Part shown: positions 8,439 to 15,490 of the stretch, piece by piece
Position numbering within the stretch: the first letter of the stretch is position 1
How the letters are laid out: the number at the start of each line of letters is the position of its first letter
Assembly: GCF_021442025.1 (NCBI RefSeq)
Contig: NZ_CP090446.1
Location: 2,542,001 to 2,606,000 of the forward strand
Length of the DNA: 64,000 nucleotides
Source of the DNA: Sphingobacterium sp. SRCM116780
GTDB taxonomy: Bacteria; Bacteroidota; Bacteroidia; Sphingobacteriales; Sphingobacteriaceae
Reading direction: 5' to 3'
Made by a program: the position numbers and the translations under genes
The notes under the pieces: model-generated
The model's database searches: none
What the model was told of the DNA's origin: nothing
What the model saw: the letters and a program-made list of their open reading frames with translations, nothing else

Positions 8439-8596
8439 AAACTATGATAACTATTTATAATGATATAAGTTAATCTATATCAAAAATAAAAAAGTATTCA
8501 TGTACATACTGCCTTATATTATTTCTTAAAACAAAAAGTGGACACCCGTGTTTCTAGTTGTAGTAAATTCAATTAATACAAATTAATAAATTGAAT

Positions 8597-9655
8597 ATGA
8601 AAAAACTACTACTAACGCTATGTGTATTCCTATATGCACACGCATCTTTTAGCCAAGACACCACTATTATTTATGATACGGAAAGAATATCAAACGAAAA
8701 GTTTGATACCCTTAACAATGCCGTCAAAACATATCATAGACTACTGCACTACAACGATCCTATTTTATATGTAGGCATTCTCCCCTCTTTTAAATCTGCT
8801 AAAACGAGGGCTATTCCTTTACAAGATGGAGAAGGAAAAAAAGGATATTTATTAGAAGGAAATCTTATTCATCGTCTTCCGATATACAAAGCGCATTATT
8901 ATAGTCCTAAATGGACGAGAAGGATGCGCATTACTTTTGATGCTGGCTTTACAATACGAATGACTAAAGACAATTCGAGTCCATTATTGCCAAGTAATAA
9001 CCGATTTGGCCTAGGACTTGACTATCTTTTAAGCTCTATTGAAAATCAAGAAAATCCATTTAGAAAATTACACGTATGGACAACACTCCAAATACATCAT
9101 TACTCAAATGGTCAAAGCGATAATGGTTTCTATGAAAGCACTAATCCCCTTAGAAATAAATATAAGAACGGTGATTTTAGCACAAACTACATTCGTTTAT
9201 CTCTTTATGCTTCAAAAGAAGTATTTGAAAGAAGTTTATTTTCTGGTAGTTTAGGTTACCAGCGTGATTTAGGCATCGGTAGTCTTTTTAAATTAAGTCC
9301 TGAATTAAAAAACTCATACGGTCTGAATAACATGTTGTTAACTTTCCAATGGCTTCAAAGACCAAAATATAGGGTAGTAGAGATACCAATGGATAAAAAA
9401 AGATATATCGATCAAGCAAGGCATTTGGCTTTTAGATCTGAGATGTCATATATCTTAGATTCAAACTTAGGTTTATTTCCAGGGACAAACAAATATCGTT
9501 TTGGTGTACACAATTACTTAACCTATTATCCAATAGCAAAAGGTAATATCGGATTTATAGGGAAACATTACTTTGGACGTGACTATCTCAACATTCGTTA
9601 TGATGATGTTGTCAATAGTTACCAACTTGGTCTGGTAATCGATATCGCGAGATAA
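8597..9655 (+). CDS. Outer-membrane beta-barrel protein, possible OMPLA-like phospholipase A1
   Basis: 352 residues from ATG 8597. Residues 1-21 are a signal peptide ending SFSQ. The remainder has the amphipathic strand pattern of a beta-barrel (for example MRITFDAGFTIRMT, FRKLHVWTTLQIHHYSNGQS, NYIRLSLYASKEVF) and ends VVNSYQLGLVIDIAR. The segment QIHHYSNGQSDN contains H-x-S-N-G, the core of the outer-membrane phospholipase A catalytic motif (NxHxSNG), in the expected barrel-edge context. The following SRSWNR block of proteobacterial OMPLA is not recognisable (YESTNPLRNKY instead). The lipase call is therefore an inference; the barrel call is firmer. Isolated gene. Confidence 0.6.
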   Translation: MKKLLLTLCVFLYAHASFSQDTTIIYDTERISNEKFDTLNNAVKTYHRLLHYNDPILYVGILPSFKSAKTRAIPLQDGEGKKGYLLEGNLIHRLPIYKAHYYSPKWTRRMRITFDAGFTIRMTKDNSSPLLPSNNRFGLGLDYLLSSIENQENPFRKLHVWTTLQIHHYSNGQSDNGFYESTNPLRNKYKNGDFSTNYIRLSLYASKEVFERSLFSGSLGYQRDLGIGSLFKLSPELKNSYGLNNMLLTFQWLQRPKYRVVEIPMDKKRYIDQARHLAFRSEMSYILDSNLGLFPGTNKYRFGVHNYLTYYPIAKGNIGFIGKHYFGRDYLNIRYDDVVNSYQLGLVIDIAR

Positions 9656-10011
9656 ACATTGATTTTTTGATAATATCTTTTACTAGATCAAGATTTTTTG
9701 GTTAGATACAGAAAAGCCAAGTATGAAAAGATGGGATGTTATTTTTTGCATGTTCCTACAAAAAAACATGTACTACGACCAATTTCTATCAACAATCAGG
9801 ACAATGTAAACAGAAGTATCTTCACAAATTTTATAAGAGGGCAAAACTAAACAGTAAAAGACATTCTTAATATTAGCTGTGATGACTGTTATGATATTAT
9901 TCTTCTTAAAACAGTAGACTAATGGCATAACACTAAGATCCATTTTTAAATCTAAACTTCGTACAAAGCGGACACAACATGTGTTTTGTACGAAGTTTAA
10001 ACTATTATAAG
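9656..10011. other. Intergenic region with a hairpin near its end
   Basis: No coding frame with protein-like content. The only structure I see is the inverted repeat at 9953-9999, next to the stop of the minus-strand gene. Confidence 0.5.
9953..9999 (-). terminator. Hairpin terminator between convergent genes
   Basis: Arms TAAACTTCGTACAAA (9953-9967) and its exact complement (9985-9999) with a 17-base loop that itself contains a short ACAC/GTGT stem. It begins 12 bp beyond the stop codon of the minus-strand tailspike-like gene and lies downstream of the convergent gene ending at 9655. There is no long T-run, so it may serve both directions as a Bacteroidota-style bidirectional terminator. 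Confidence 0.7.
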
Positions 10012-12075
10012 TTAACTCTCTTGTTGACCAGAGACTATATCGGCTTCTAATTTAGTATTCAAAGTCGATTTAGTTGTATTAACTAAAGTTACTAGTTTAT
10101 TATACTCACTAATTAAAGAATTGAAATCCGCCAGCAAGCCTCCAACATCACTTGCTGAGCTAAAATTAGCGTTCGGAATATCATTAATAATAATGTTTTC
10201 TATGCTTTTGGATTGTTTTACTAGCCCAAAGGTAGAAAAGTCAGCAACAGGATTTACATCTTGCCAACTTCCATTGTTAAACAACCAACCTATAGGAGTA
10301 TTACTCATATTATTTTTAACAAAAGTTCCCTCATTATATATGGTCAATGTAGGTTTTATAGTCGACTTCAATCCTTTTGTAGGAAATTTATTTAATTTAG
10401 GAGCATAATATTCAAAAGATCCAATTGATAAACCTTGTAAATTTGCACCTCCAGTACCCGTTCCTCCCATTACAATAACATCTATATAAGCAACGCTCCT
10501 ATCTAAAGTAAATGCAAAGAAGGAATTGTTAACGCCTGTATTCCAACTTTTAGTGGCGGGATTATATACTACACTTAGTGTTCCAGTACCTTTAACCATT
10601 TTATTTTCGCCACCTTCGATTAAAAGACCTGTTGTGTCATAACATTTGATATAAAATCTGAATCCACTTGTGACTGGACTATCACTTGATAAAATAGTAG
10701 ATAGGAGGAATCTTTTTGACTGTCGGGTATCGATATAAATACCAATTCCTCTAGTAGAGTTGATATTTATAGAATTCGAATTTAATTTTACTCCTGATAC
10801 ATTATTGCTAGAGGTTCCTGCAGAAGTAAAGAAAAATAATCCATTACTTATATAGGTATTCGTTACGCTATATTCAGAACAGTTTTCCACAATATTATCA
10901 TTCGAAAATACAGGATAATAATCTTGAAAAGAATACTGTAAAAAACCTAAGCTGTGACCTAATGCTCCACCAAAATTACCTTCTGACTTTACAGAATGAG
11001 TAAGTGAATTGTGGGGAGCAAAACCCACGATTACAAAATTTTCATCACTATCGTTTTTGGTTACTATGGAAACGTCTCCATAAGTTCCTTGATCATTAAA
11101 TTCACTTCTCATCTCATAAAATGAATTAAAATTTCCATACTCAATTAAAATAGGAATAGTTGTGATATCTATATAGGATTGAAGTTCTATTGAAGGTTTC
11201 CAAAACTTATTATTGTTATTATAACGCATATTGTCTTTTGACGTGATGATAATACCTGTTCTAGATTTGTCAACATGATTGGTTGATGTCTGCTGTATTC
11301 TTCCTCCAAAGAAATTATTTTCATTGGTCCAACCATTATTTACATTTGTCAAAATAATGGATTCACGACAATTGATAATAGATCCAAAAGTAATATTATT
11401 ATATACAACTCCTTTAGCTGTTGCTAAAAACACGACTCCTCTTGTAAATCCTTGAATTTTATCAATGAAAACCTCCGTAGATTCTATCAGATTGTGAACA
11501 AGTACACCAACTGAATCATAGTTCAGCCAATCTGATACTGTTTTTCTCACGACTTTAATGCGAAGCTTTGCTCCAAAATTATATGCTGTAGGATTACCTA
11601 CTTCAAAAAAGGCAACATGATCAATTCCAGTATAAATAAGCTCTGATGTCATGTTAATGTTTGTACTTATTGGCAATAGAAATGGGCTTGATGTTTCAAA
11701 ACCTTGTGAAGTACCGCTATTTATAATAATTGTTCTTTTACTATTTAAATTACAATAATTGGAAATATTCTGAAGGATGGCAGCATTATTATATCCAACT
11801 TCGGCTTTCCCTCCAAAGTAACGTATATCAATATCATCTTTAAATAAATGTATTAATTTTTTTCCCATTACTGTAATGACACTCCCCCCATCATCAACTG
11901 CACTAGTGGTTGATAAAGAATAAATAATCGGCATTGGGGTATCGTTCTTTTCGTAGTAGCCAAGTAACATTACTCCTGCAAACTCAGGGGTTAGTCCTTC
12001 CAATGAAGCAATTTCTGCTACAGACATATTTCTCATGTCATTCATTGTGTTTTTGATAATCAATTGATTGCTCAT
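10012..12075 (-). CDS. Phage-tailspike-like beta-helix protein (orphan)
   Basis: 687 residues, no signal peptide or membrane helix. Residues 1-85 form a distinct N-terminal module (MRNMSVAEIASLEGLTPEFA, then GVMLLGYYEKNDTP) ending in a Gly/Val-rich hinge. Residues about 90-125 contain IDIRYFGGKAEVGYNNAAILQ, the typical entry to a pectin-lyase-like tailspike helix (compare 'DVRDFGAKGDGxTDDTAAIQ'). Long Asn-rich strand repeats follow to about residue 560, then a C-terminal part with the helical, possibly trimerising tail LADFNSLISEYNKLVTLVNT. There are no tail, baseplate, lysis or integrase genes nearby, so it is not part of a visible prophage. It may be a domesticated tail fibre, a surface polysaccharide-binding protein or a stray phage gene. 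Confidence 0.6.
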   Translation of the reverse strand: MSNQLIIKNTMNDMRNMSVAEIASLEGLTPEFAGVMLLGYYEKNDTPMPIIYSLSTTSAVDDGGSVITVMGKKLIHLFKDDIDIRYFGGKAEVGYNNAAILQNISNYCNLNSKRTIIINSGTSQGFETSSPFLLPISTNINMTSELIYTGIDHVAFFEVGNPTAYNFGAKLRIKVVRKTVSDWLNYDSVGVLVHNLIESTEVFIDKIQGFTRGVVFLATAKGVVYNNITFGSIINCRESIILTNVNNGWTNENNFFGGRIQQTSTNHVDKSRTGIIITSKDNMRYNNNNKFWKPSIELQSYIDITTIPILIEYGNFNSFYEMRSEFNDQGTYGDVSIVTKNDSDENFVIVGFAPHNSLTHSVKSEGNFGGALGHSLGFLQYSFQDYYPVFSNDNIVENCSEYSVTNTYISNGLFFFTSAGTSSNNVSGVKLNSNSININSTRGIGIYIDTRQSKRFLLSTILSSDSPVTSGFRFYIKCYDTTGLLIEGGENKMVKGTGTLSVVYNPATKSWNTGVNNSFFAFTLDRSVAYIDVIVMGGTGTGGANLQGLSIGSFEYYAPKLNKFPTKGLKSTIKPTLTIYNEGTFVKNNMSNTPIGWLFNNGSWQDVNPVADFSTFGLVKQSKSIENIIINDIPNANFSSASDVGGLLADFNSLISEYNKLVTLVNTTKSTLNTKLEADIVSGQQES

Positions 12076-12434
12076 AGCTTTATAGTTTTAGTTTTTAAAA
12101 GTCCTGTTTCCAAGCTGTTAATCTGTTTTTCATTGTGCTTAGGAACTATGCTAAAGTAACAGCTAAAACAATCTTTTCTAGCACAAAAAAAGTTGTTTGT
12201 ACGCGGTAAAAGCTAAATACCGAAAAGTAGGAAAGAGATTTTTATTAGACGAGAAATAAATTCTGAACAAAGAGAACTGTCCGATTTTCGATATATGAAG
12301 TTAGCACCTTCTAAATTTAAATCCTTTAGAGATTTAATATTTTCAATTGACAAAAAAATAAGGATTTTGCGGAAAAAAAGCACTATTGTCTCTTAAAATT
12401 ATCATTTAAAAATAGTAAAATTGTCATTAAACTA

Positions 12435-12469
12435 AATGGGGAATCAATCTTAAAGATTGATTCCCCATT
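12435..12469. terminator. Perfect inverted repeat, probable bidirectional terminator
   Basis: AATGGGGAATCAATCTT, one base, then its exact reverse complement. A GC clamp at the stem base and a tight loop make a stable hairpin in either transcript. No gene ends close by: the nearest minus-strand stop is at 12751, about 280 bp away. It may be left from a lost gene or stop read-through from the small HTH gene. Confidence 0.6.
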
Positions 12470-12723
12470 CATCATAGATAATTTTAGAATAACTGCTTAA
12501 CCCACTCTTTGCATCTATGATTGCTCAACTGTTATTGTAATTAATACTGGAAATTTCACACCAATTTACCATTTTGTTAGTATTCATTTCTTGAACACTA
12601 ATTTTTAATTATCCTTACTTGTCAAATAACTTCTATCAGGATTCTGCTTCCGTTGATTAACAATACTAAATTACTACCGTTCAATGCTCAAAAAAAGCAT
12701 TGGAAATAGTTTTTATCAAATTA

Positions 12724-12745
12724 ATATATTTCAGCTGAAATATAT
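12724..12745. repeat. 22-bp perfect palindrome after the small HTH gene
   Basis: ATATATTTCAGCTGAAATAT plus AT, centred on CAGCTG, beginning 6 bp past the stop codon of the minus-strand HTH gene. It could be a weak terminator or a protein-binding site; the sequence alone does not decide. Confidence 0.5.
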
Positions 12746-12750
12746 CTGAT

Positions 12751-12999
12751 CTATTGATGGGTGAGTTGCTGGATATCAACTTTGATCTGAATAGAATATT
12801 CTCCTTCATAGTAATACGTATTCCTTGTTCGATCGTACTCCAATGGAGCGCCCATATCCTTCAAATACTCAACAATCCGCGCTAATCGAGAGACCGATAA
12901 TCCCAAACGGCGTGCAAATTCGGTTTGTGTCCCTGTATGTCCTTGACGGATCAATCTATCCATTAAGTTAATGCGGTCAATGTACTTGAATAGCTGCAT
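12751..12999 (-). CDS. Small winged-helix HTH protein
   Basis: 82 residues from ATG 12997-12999. Residues 2-60 are an HTH_11-type winged helix: an N-terminal helix (LFKYIDRINLMDRLIRQGHT), then the helix-turn-helix GTQTEFARRLGLSVSRLARI and a wing ending YDRTRNTYYYEGEYSIQI. It resembles the DNA-binding head of WYL-type regulators with no effector domain. It diverges from the rhomboid gene across 204 bp. Stand-alone proteins of this shape recur in Bacteroidota near small-peptide genes, but that association is from memory. No enzymatic residues seen. Confidence 0.75.
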   Translation of the reverse strand: MQLFKYIDRINLMDRLIRQGHTGTQTEFARRLGLSVSRLARIVEYLKDMGAPLEYDRTRNTYYYEGEYSIQIKVDIQQLTHQ

Positions 13000-13140
13000 A
13001 ATCCTGTATTTTACTATAATTAATATAAAAATTTGATACCTCCTGAAACATGATCATATAAAAAGTTTATAGCGAAATCATGTGCGTTTAATAAAGCTTG
13101 TGTATTGATTCAAATTTCTCTAATAAGAAGTTAAAGTACC

Positions 13141-13180
13141 ACAACTACAGGTTGTATTTTAAAATTATTATGCTATATTG
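13141..13180 (+). promoter_or_regulatory. Promoter and operator upstream of the rhomboid gene
   Basis: The operator ACAAC-TACAG-GTTGT (13141-13155) is a perfect 5-5-5 inverted repeat and belongs to the same family as three sites at 14052-14116. Its right arm contains TTG (13153-13155), which with TATATTG at 13174-13180 (18 bp apart) makes a Bacteroidota-type promoter. A regulator bound to the repeat would cover the -33 element. Start codon at 13204. Confidence 0.65.
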
Positions 13181-13203
13181 AAAACAATAAAGGATAAACG
13201 TAG

Positions 13204-13854
13204 ATGCATTTTTTTGATATATTTCCAACTTTTGAAGAAGCTCCATATTCTTATATTATAGTGCCAATCATTATGATTAGTAGTGTCATTGGATTTTATT
13301 ACAAACCCTATTTTCATGCATTGATCTTACATCCTTATGAAATAGCAAGAAGGAAGCGTATTCATACTTTGCTTACTTCTGCATGTATTCATCGAAATTT
13401 GCTACATCTGCTATTTAATGCTTTGATTATATACGGATTGGGGTATGATATGTTCGGAAATATTATGCAGGTATATGGTACTTTAACTGCATATGTACTG
13501 ACTCCATTGTTGTTTTTCTTATTAATTTCTTTACCGAATCTTTTTCAGACTTTTCAAAAAAGAAACGATTTTTACTTTACATCAATGGGGGCTTCTGGTC
13601 TTGCCTTTGGTTTATATGGTTTCTCGGCACTATTCTTTCCTTTACAACCAATGAAAAGTACAATTTTCTCATTTGTAACCAACTCTGTACAGCTGTGGTT
13701 CTGTGGGCTATTGATATTAATTTTGTTAGCACAAATCAAAAAAACTAAAATTAATAAGTATTTGCACTTATCTGCATATTTAACAGGGGCAGTACTTTCC
13801 ATCGTGATCCGCCCCCAATCTATAATTGAAGTCTATAATTTCATATTTAATTAA
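13204..13854 (+). CDS. Rhomboid-family intramembrane serine protease
   Basis: 216 residues with six to seven membrane helices. The rhomboid signatures are present: H63 and H68 with N72 in HRNLLHLLFNALIIYG (helix 2), the catalytic serine S131 in the GxSG motif SMGASGLAFG, and the catalytic histidine H188 in KYLHLSAYLTGAVLSI. Rhomboids cleave transmembrane or membrane-associated substrates within the bilayer; in Providencia a rhomboid activates TatA and thereby quorum signalling. The gene's stop is 4 bp from the stop of a convergent gene for a double-glycine-leader peptide, and it has an operator shared with that peptide's promoter region. I infer a functional link; the substrate is unknown. 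Confidence 0.85.
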   Translation: MHFFDIFPTFEEAPYSYIIVPIIMISSVIGFYYKPYFHALILHPYEIARRKRIHTLLTSACIHRNLLHLLFNALIIYGLGYDMFGNIMQVYGTLTAYVLTPLLFFLLISLPNLFQTFQKRNDFYFTSMGASGLAFGLYGFSALFFPLQPMKSTIFSFVTNSVQLWFCGLLILILLAQIKKTKINKYLHLSAYLTGAVLSIVIRPQSIIEVYNFIFN

Positions 13855-13858
13855 ATCC

Positions 13859-13996
13859 TTAACCCGTAAATAGGTCCCAAAGTTTTTCAAACCATCCGGA
13901 CTGTTTTGAATTCTCTCTTTCTGTTCCTCCATTTATCTCTTTTTTCTCCTCTAAGGTGAGTTCTATAACGTGACTATTTTTAATTTTTTCTTCCAT
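13859..13996 (-). CDS. Double-glycine-leader peptide (bacteriocin or signal-peptide precursor)
   Basis: 45 codons, ATG at 13994-13996, TAA at 13859-13861. Residues 1-24 form a GG leader ending HVIELTLEEKKEINGG: L at -12, E at -8, I at -4 and GG at -2/-1 match the ComC/bacteriocin leader consensus, except for Lys instead of Leu/Met at -7. The predicted mature peptide is 21 residues, TERENSKQSGWFEKLWDLFT plus G, whose second half is an amphipathic helix with W35, F36, L39, W40, L42 and F43 on one face. Such precursors are cut and exported by C39-peptidase ABC transporters; none is encoded here. It converges on the rhomboid gene and diverges from the XRE gene across an operator-rich 159 bp. Confidence 0.7.
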   Translation of the reverse strand: MEEKIKNSHVIELTLEEKKEINGGTERENSKQSGWFEKLWDLFTG

Positions 13997-14051
13997 GATT
14001 TTTGATTTTATTTATTTAAAATAAAATTCATATAAAAAAATAGATTACACC

Positions 14052-14116
14052 ACAACCATAGGTTTTAAGCTACAACTTAAGGTTTTAACAGATATAATTT
14101 TATAACCACAAGTTAT
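14052..14116. promoter_or_regulatory. Cluster of three inverted-repeat operators between the peptide gene and the XRE gene
   Basis: Three 15-bp sites share AAC-N5-GTT with the site at 13141: ACAACCATAGGTTTT (14052-14066), ACAACTTAAGGTTTT (14072-14086) and ATAACCACAAGTTAT (14102-14116, perfect arms). The first two are exactly 20 bp apart, two helical turns, so bound dimers would lie on one face. A TATATTG -7 element at 14131-14137 serves the XRE gene; on the minus strand, TTG inside the first site is placed for a peptide promoter. The obvious binding candidate is the XRE protein encoded next door. Confidence 0.6.
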
Positions 14117-14155
14117 ATTGTTAAATTTGTTATATTGAAATTATAATAATTTATT

Positions 14156-14452
14156 ATGTCAAAGGCTGAAATTGGAACATTCATAAGACAAAAGAGAGAA
14201 AACTTAAGAATATCACAGGAGGCAGTTGCCTTTATCTTGGATATGTCGCAAGCAGCATATTCAAAAATTGAAAGAAATGAAACCAAGGTAAAGGTGGATC
14301 AGGTTTATAAAATAGCCAACTATTTTGGCATCAGCATTTATGAACTTTTACCACCGTCTTTAGCCAGTGATATTGCAGGTGAAAATATCTTTGGAGTGAT
14401 AGCCCATTATATAAAAATTGGGTTTCAGAGAACAAGAGTTTTGTTCAAGTAG
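14156..14452 (+). CDS. XRE-family HTH regulator
   Basis: 98 residues from ATG 14156. Residues 7-62 are a classic Cro/CI helix-turn-helix (IGTFIRQKRENLRISQEAVA, then LDMSQAAYSKIERNETKVKV, then YKIANYFGISIYELLP). The C-terminal 30 residues (IAGENIFGVIAHYIKIGFQR) form a short amphipathic tail that could dimerise or touch the membrane. It diverges from the GG-peptide gene across three matching inverted repeats, which I infer to be its own operators, implying autoregulation and control of the peptide and rhomboid genes. Confidence 0.85.
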   Translation: MSKAEIGTFIRQKRENLRISQEAVAFILDMSQAAYSKIERNETKVKVDQVYKIANYFGISIYELLPPSLASDIAGENIFGVIAHYIKIGFQRTRVLFK

Positions 14453-14559
14453 AAGATTGCATCATTGCTTTTAAAAGATAAGTTATTCTAATGATCGTTA
14501 GTTTTTTTTTATTTACAAAAAAGCTAGGTGTCTCGATTTGGCTTTTACTAAACAATAAA

Positions 14560-14693
14560 TTACTTATAGGAATTAATCGACTTCGATACTTTCCAACTTT
14601 TCCCTTCGTTAACCAAAGTCACTAGATCGATCTTGGTAAAAATTGCATCGTTACTTTAGCCACCATATCATCTGCAGATTTCTCGATGATCAT
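14560..14693 (-). pseudogene. Remnant of a secreted NTF2-like / lumazine-binding-type protein
   Basis: Minus-strand pieces read MIIEKSADDMVAKVTMQF and, after a frameshift, FTKIDLVTLVNEGKSWKVSK followed by SINSYK and TAA at 14560-14562. The closing 'LVNEGKSWKVSKSI' is the usual last strand of NTF2-like proteins ('L.K.NGKWKIVNK'). The 5' part is missing. The rest of the 408-bp gap around it holds only the promoter of the next gene. Confidence 0.45.
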
Positions 14694-14828
14694 TGTAGTT
14701 GTCTTGCAATTCTGCTTCTTTCCTTTTTATTTTTTCAAGAATGCTAAACAACTGTGTTAATGGAATGGATGACAAGAGAACTAGCTAAAAATATATAAAT
14801 GCGATATTCATGCCTATTTTATTTAAGC

Positions 14829-14836
14829 TATCTTTG
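14829..14836 (+). promoter_or_regulatory. Promoter -7 element (TATCTTTG)
   Basis: A perfect TAnnTTTG element 25 bp before the ATG at 14861 of the HD-domain gene, giving a leader of about 18 bases. No clear TTG is visible at the usual upstream distance. Confidence 0.5.
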
Positions 14837-14860
14837 TAATACAATTACTATTTTATAAAA

Positions 14861-15454
14861 ATGCATCTTGAAAATTTATTGAAACAAATTGATTTCATCA
14901 AAGAAATCGATAAAGTCAAATACATACAAAGAAAAACCAAGTTATTCAATAGCAATCGAAATGAAAACGATGCGGAACACAGTTGGCATTTAGCTGTTAT
15001 GGCAATTGTTTTGGCTGAACATTCTAATGCATCTATTGATATTCTGAAGGTGATAAAAATGGTTCTCATACATGATATTGTTGAGATTGACGCTGGGGAT
15101 ACCTTTATTTATGATACACAGAAAAATCATTCGAATACGGACGAGGAAAGGCTAGCTGCAAATCGGATTTTTGGTTTATTACCAAAGAAACAATCAGAAG
15201 AACTTATTGAAATTTGGGAAGAATTTGAGGCTGGGCTAACGGAAGAAGCTAAGTTTGCAAAAGCAATGGACCGGTTAGAACCTCTGTTGCAAAACTCGTC
15301 AAATAATGGTGGGACATGGAATGAATTTGATGTCAGCTATAGCAACGTGTACGAAAAAAAGAAAGTCATAGATGAAGGCTCCAAGATAATCTGGAAGTTT
15401 GCAGAAAAATTAATTAACGAGAGCGTAGATAAGGGAATTTTAAAAAAGGATTGA
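14861..15454 (+). CDS. HD-domain hydrolase (YfbR/HDDC2-like 5'-nucleotidase family)
   Basis: 197 residues. The HD metal-binding residues are visible: H40 in NDAEHSWHLAVMA, H71-D72 in VLIHDIVEIDAGDTFIYD, and the late Asp in AKAMDRLEPLLQN (about 137). The layout R...H...HD...E...D is that of the HDDC2/YfbR-type proteins, which include deoxynucleoside 5'-monophosphatases. The length is typical. Cytosolic; monocistronic with its own TATCTTTG promoter. The exact substrate cannot be read from sequence. Confidence 0.8.
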   Translation: MHLENLLKQIDFIKEIDKVKYIQRKTKLFNSNRNENDAEHSWHLAVMAIVLAEHSNASIDILKVIKMVLIHDIVEIDAGDTFIYDTQKNHSNTDEERLAANRIFGLLPKKQSEELIEIWEEFEAGLTEEAKFAKAMDRLEPLLQNSSNNGGTWNEFDVSYSNVYEKKKVIDEGSKIIWKFAEKLINESVDKGILKKD

Positions 15455-15490
15455 GGTGTAAATTAGATATAAATTAACGATCAACTCTAC

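Larger units (their letters stand above)
12076..12750. other. Intergenic region with two inverted repeats
   Basis: 675 bp without a supported gene. The first part should hold the promoter of the tailspike-like gene. Structures seen are the perfect 35-bp inverted repeat at 12435-12469, a small TCAATGCT/AGCATTGG hairpin at 12681-12703 and the 22-bp palindrome at 12724-12745. Confidence 0.5.

Noticed and set aside
12435..12469. Possible CRISPR repeat unit
   Set aside because: A single perfect hairpin; no second copy or spacer spacing anywhere nearby.
10012..14452. Reading the tailspike-like gene, HTH genes and peptide as one prophage remnant
   Set aside because: No integrase, capsid, tail or lysis genes and no att-like direct repeats found; the rhomboid/peptide/XRE part has its own promoters and operators.
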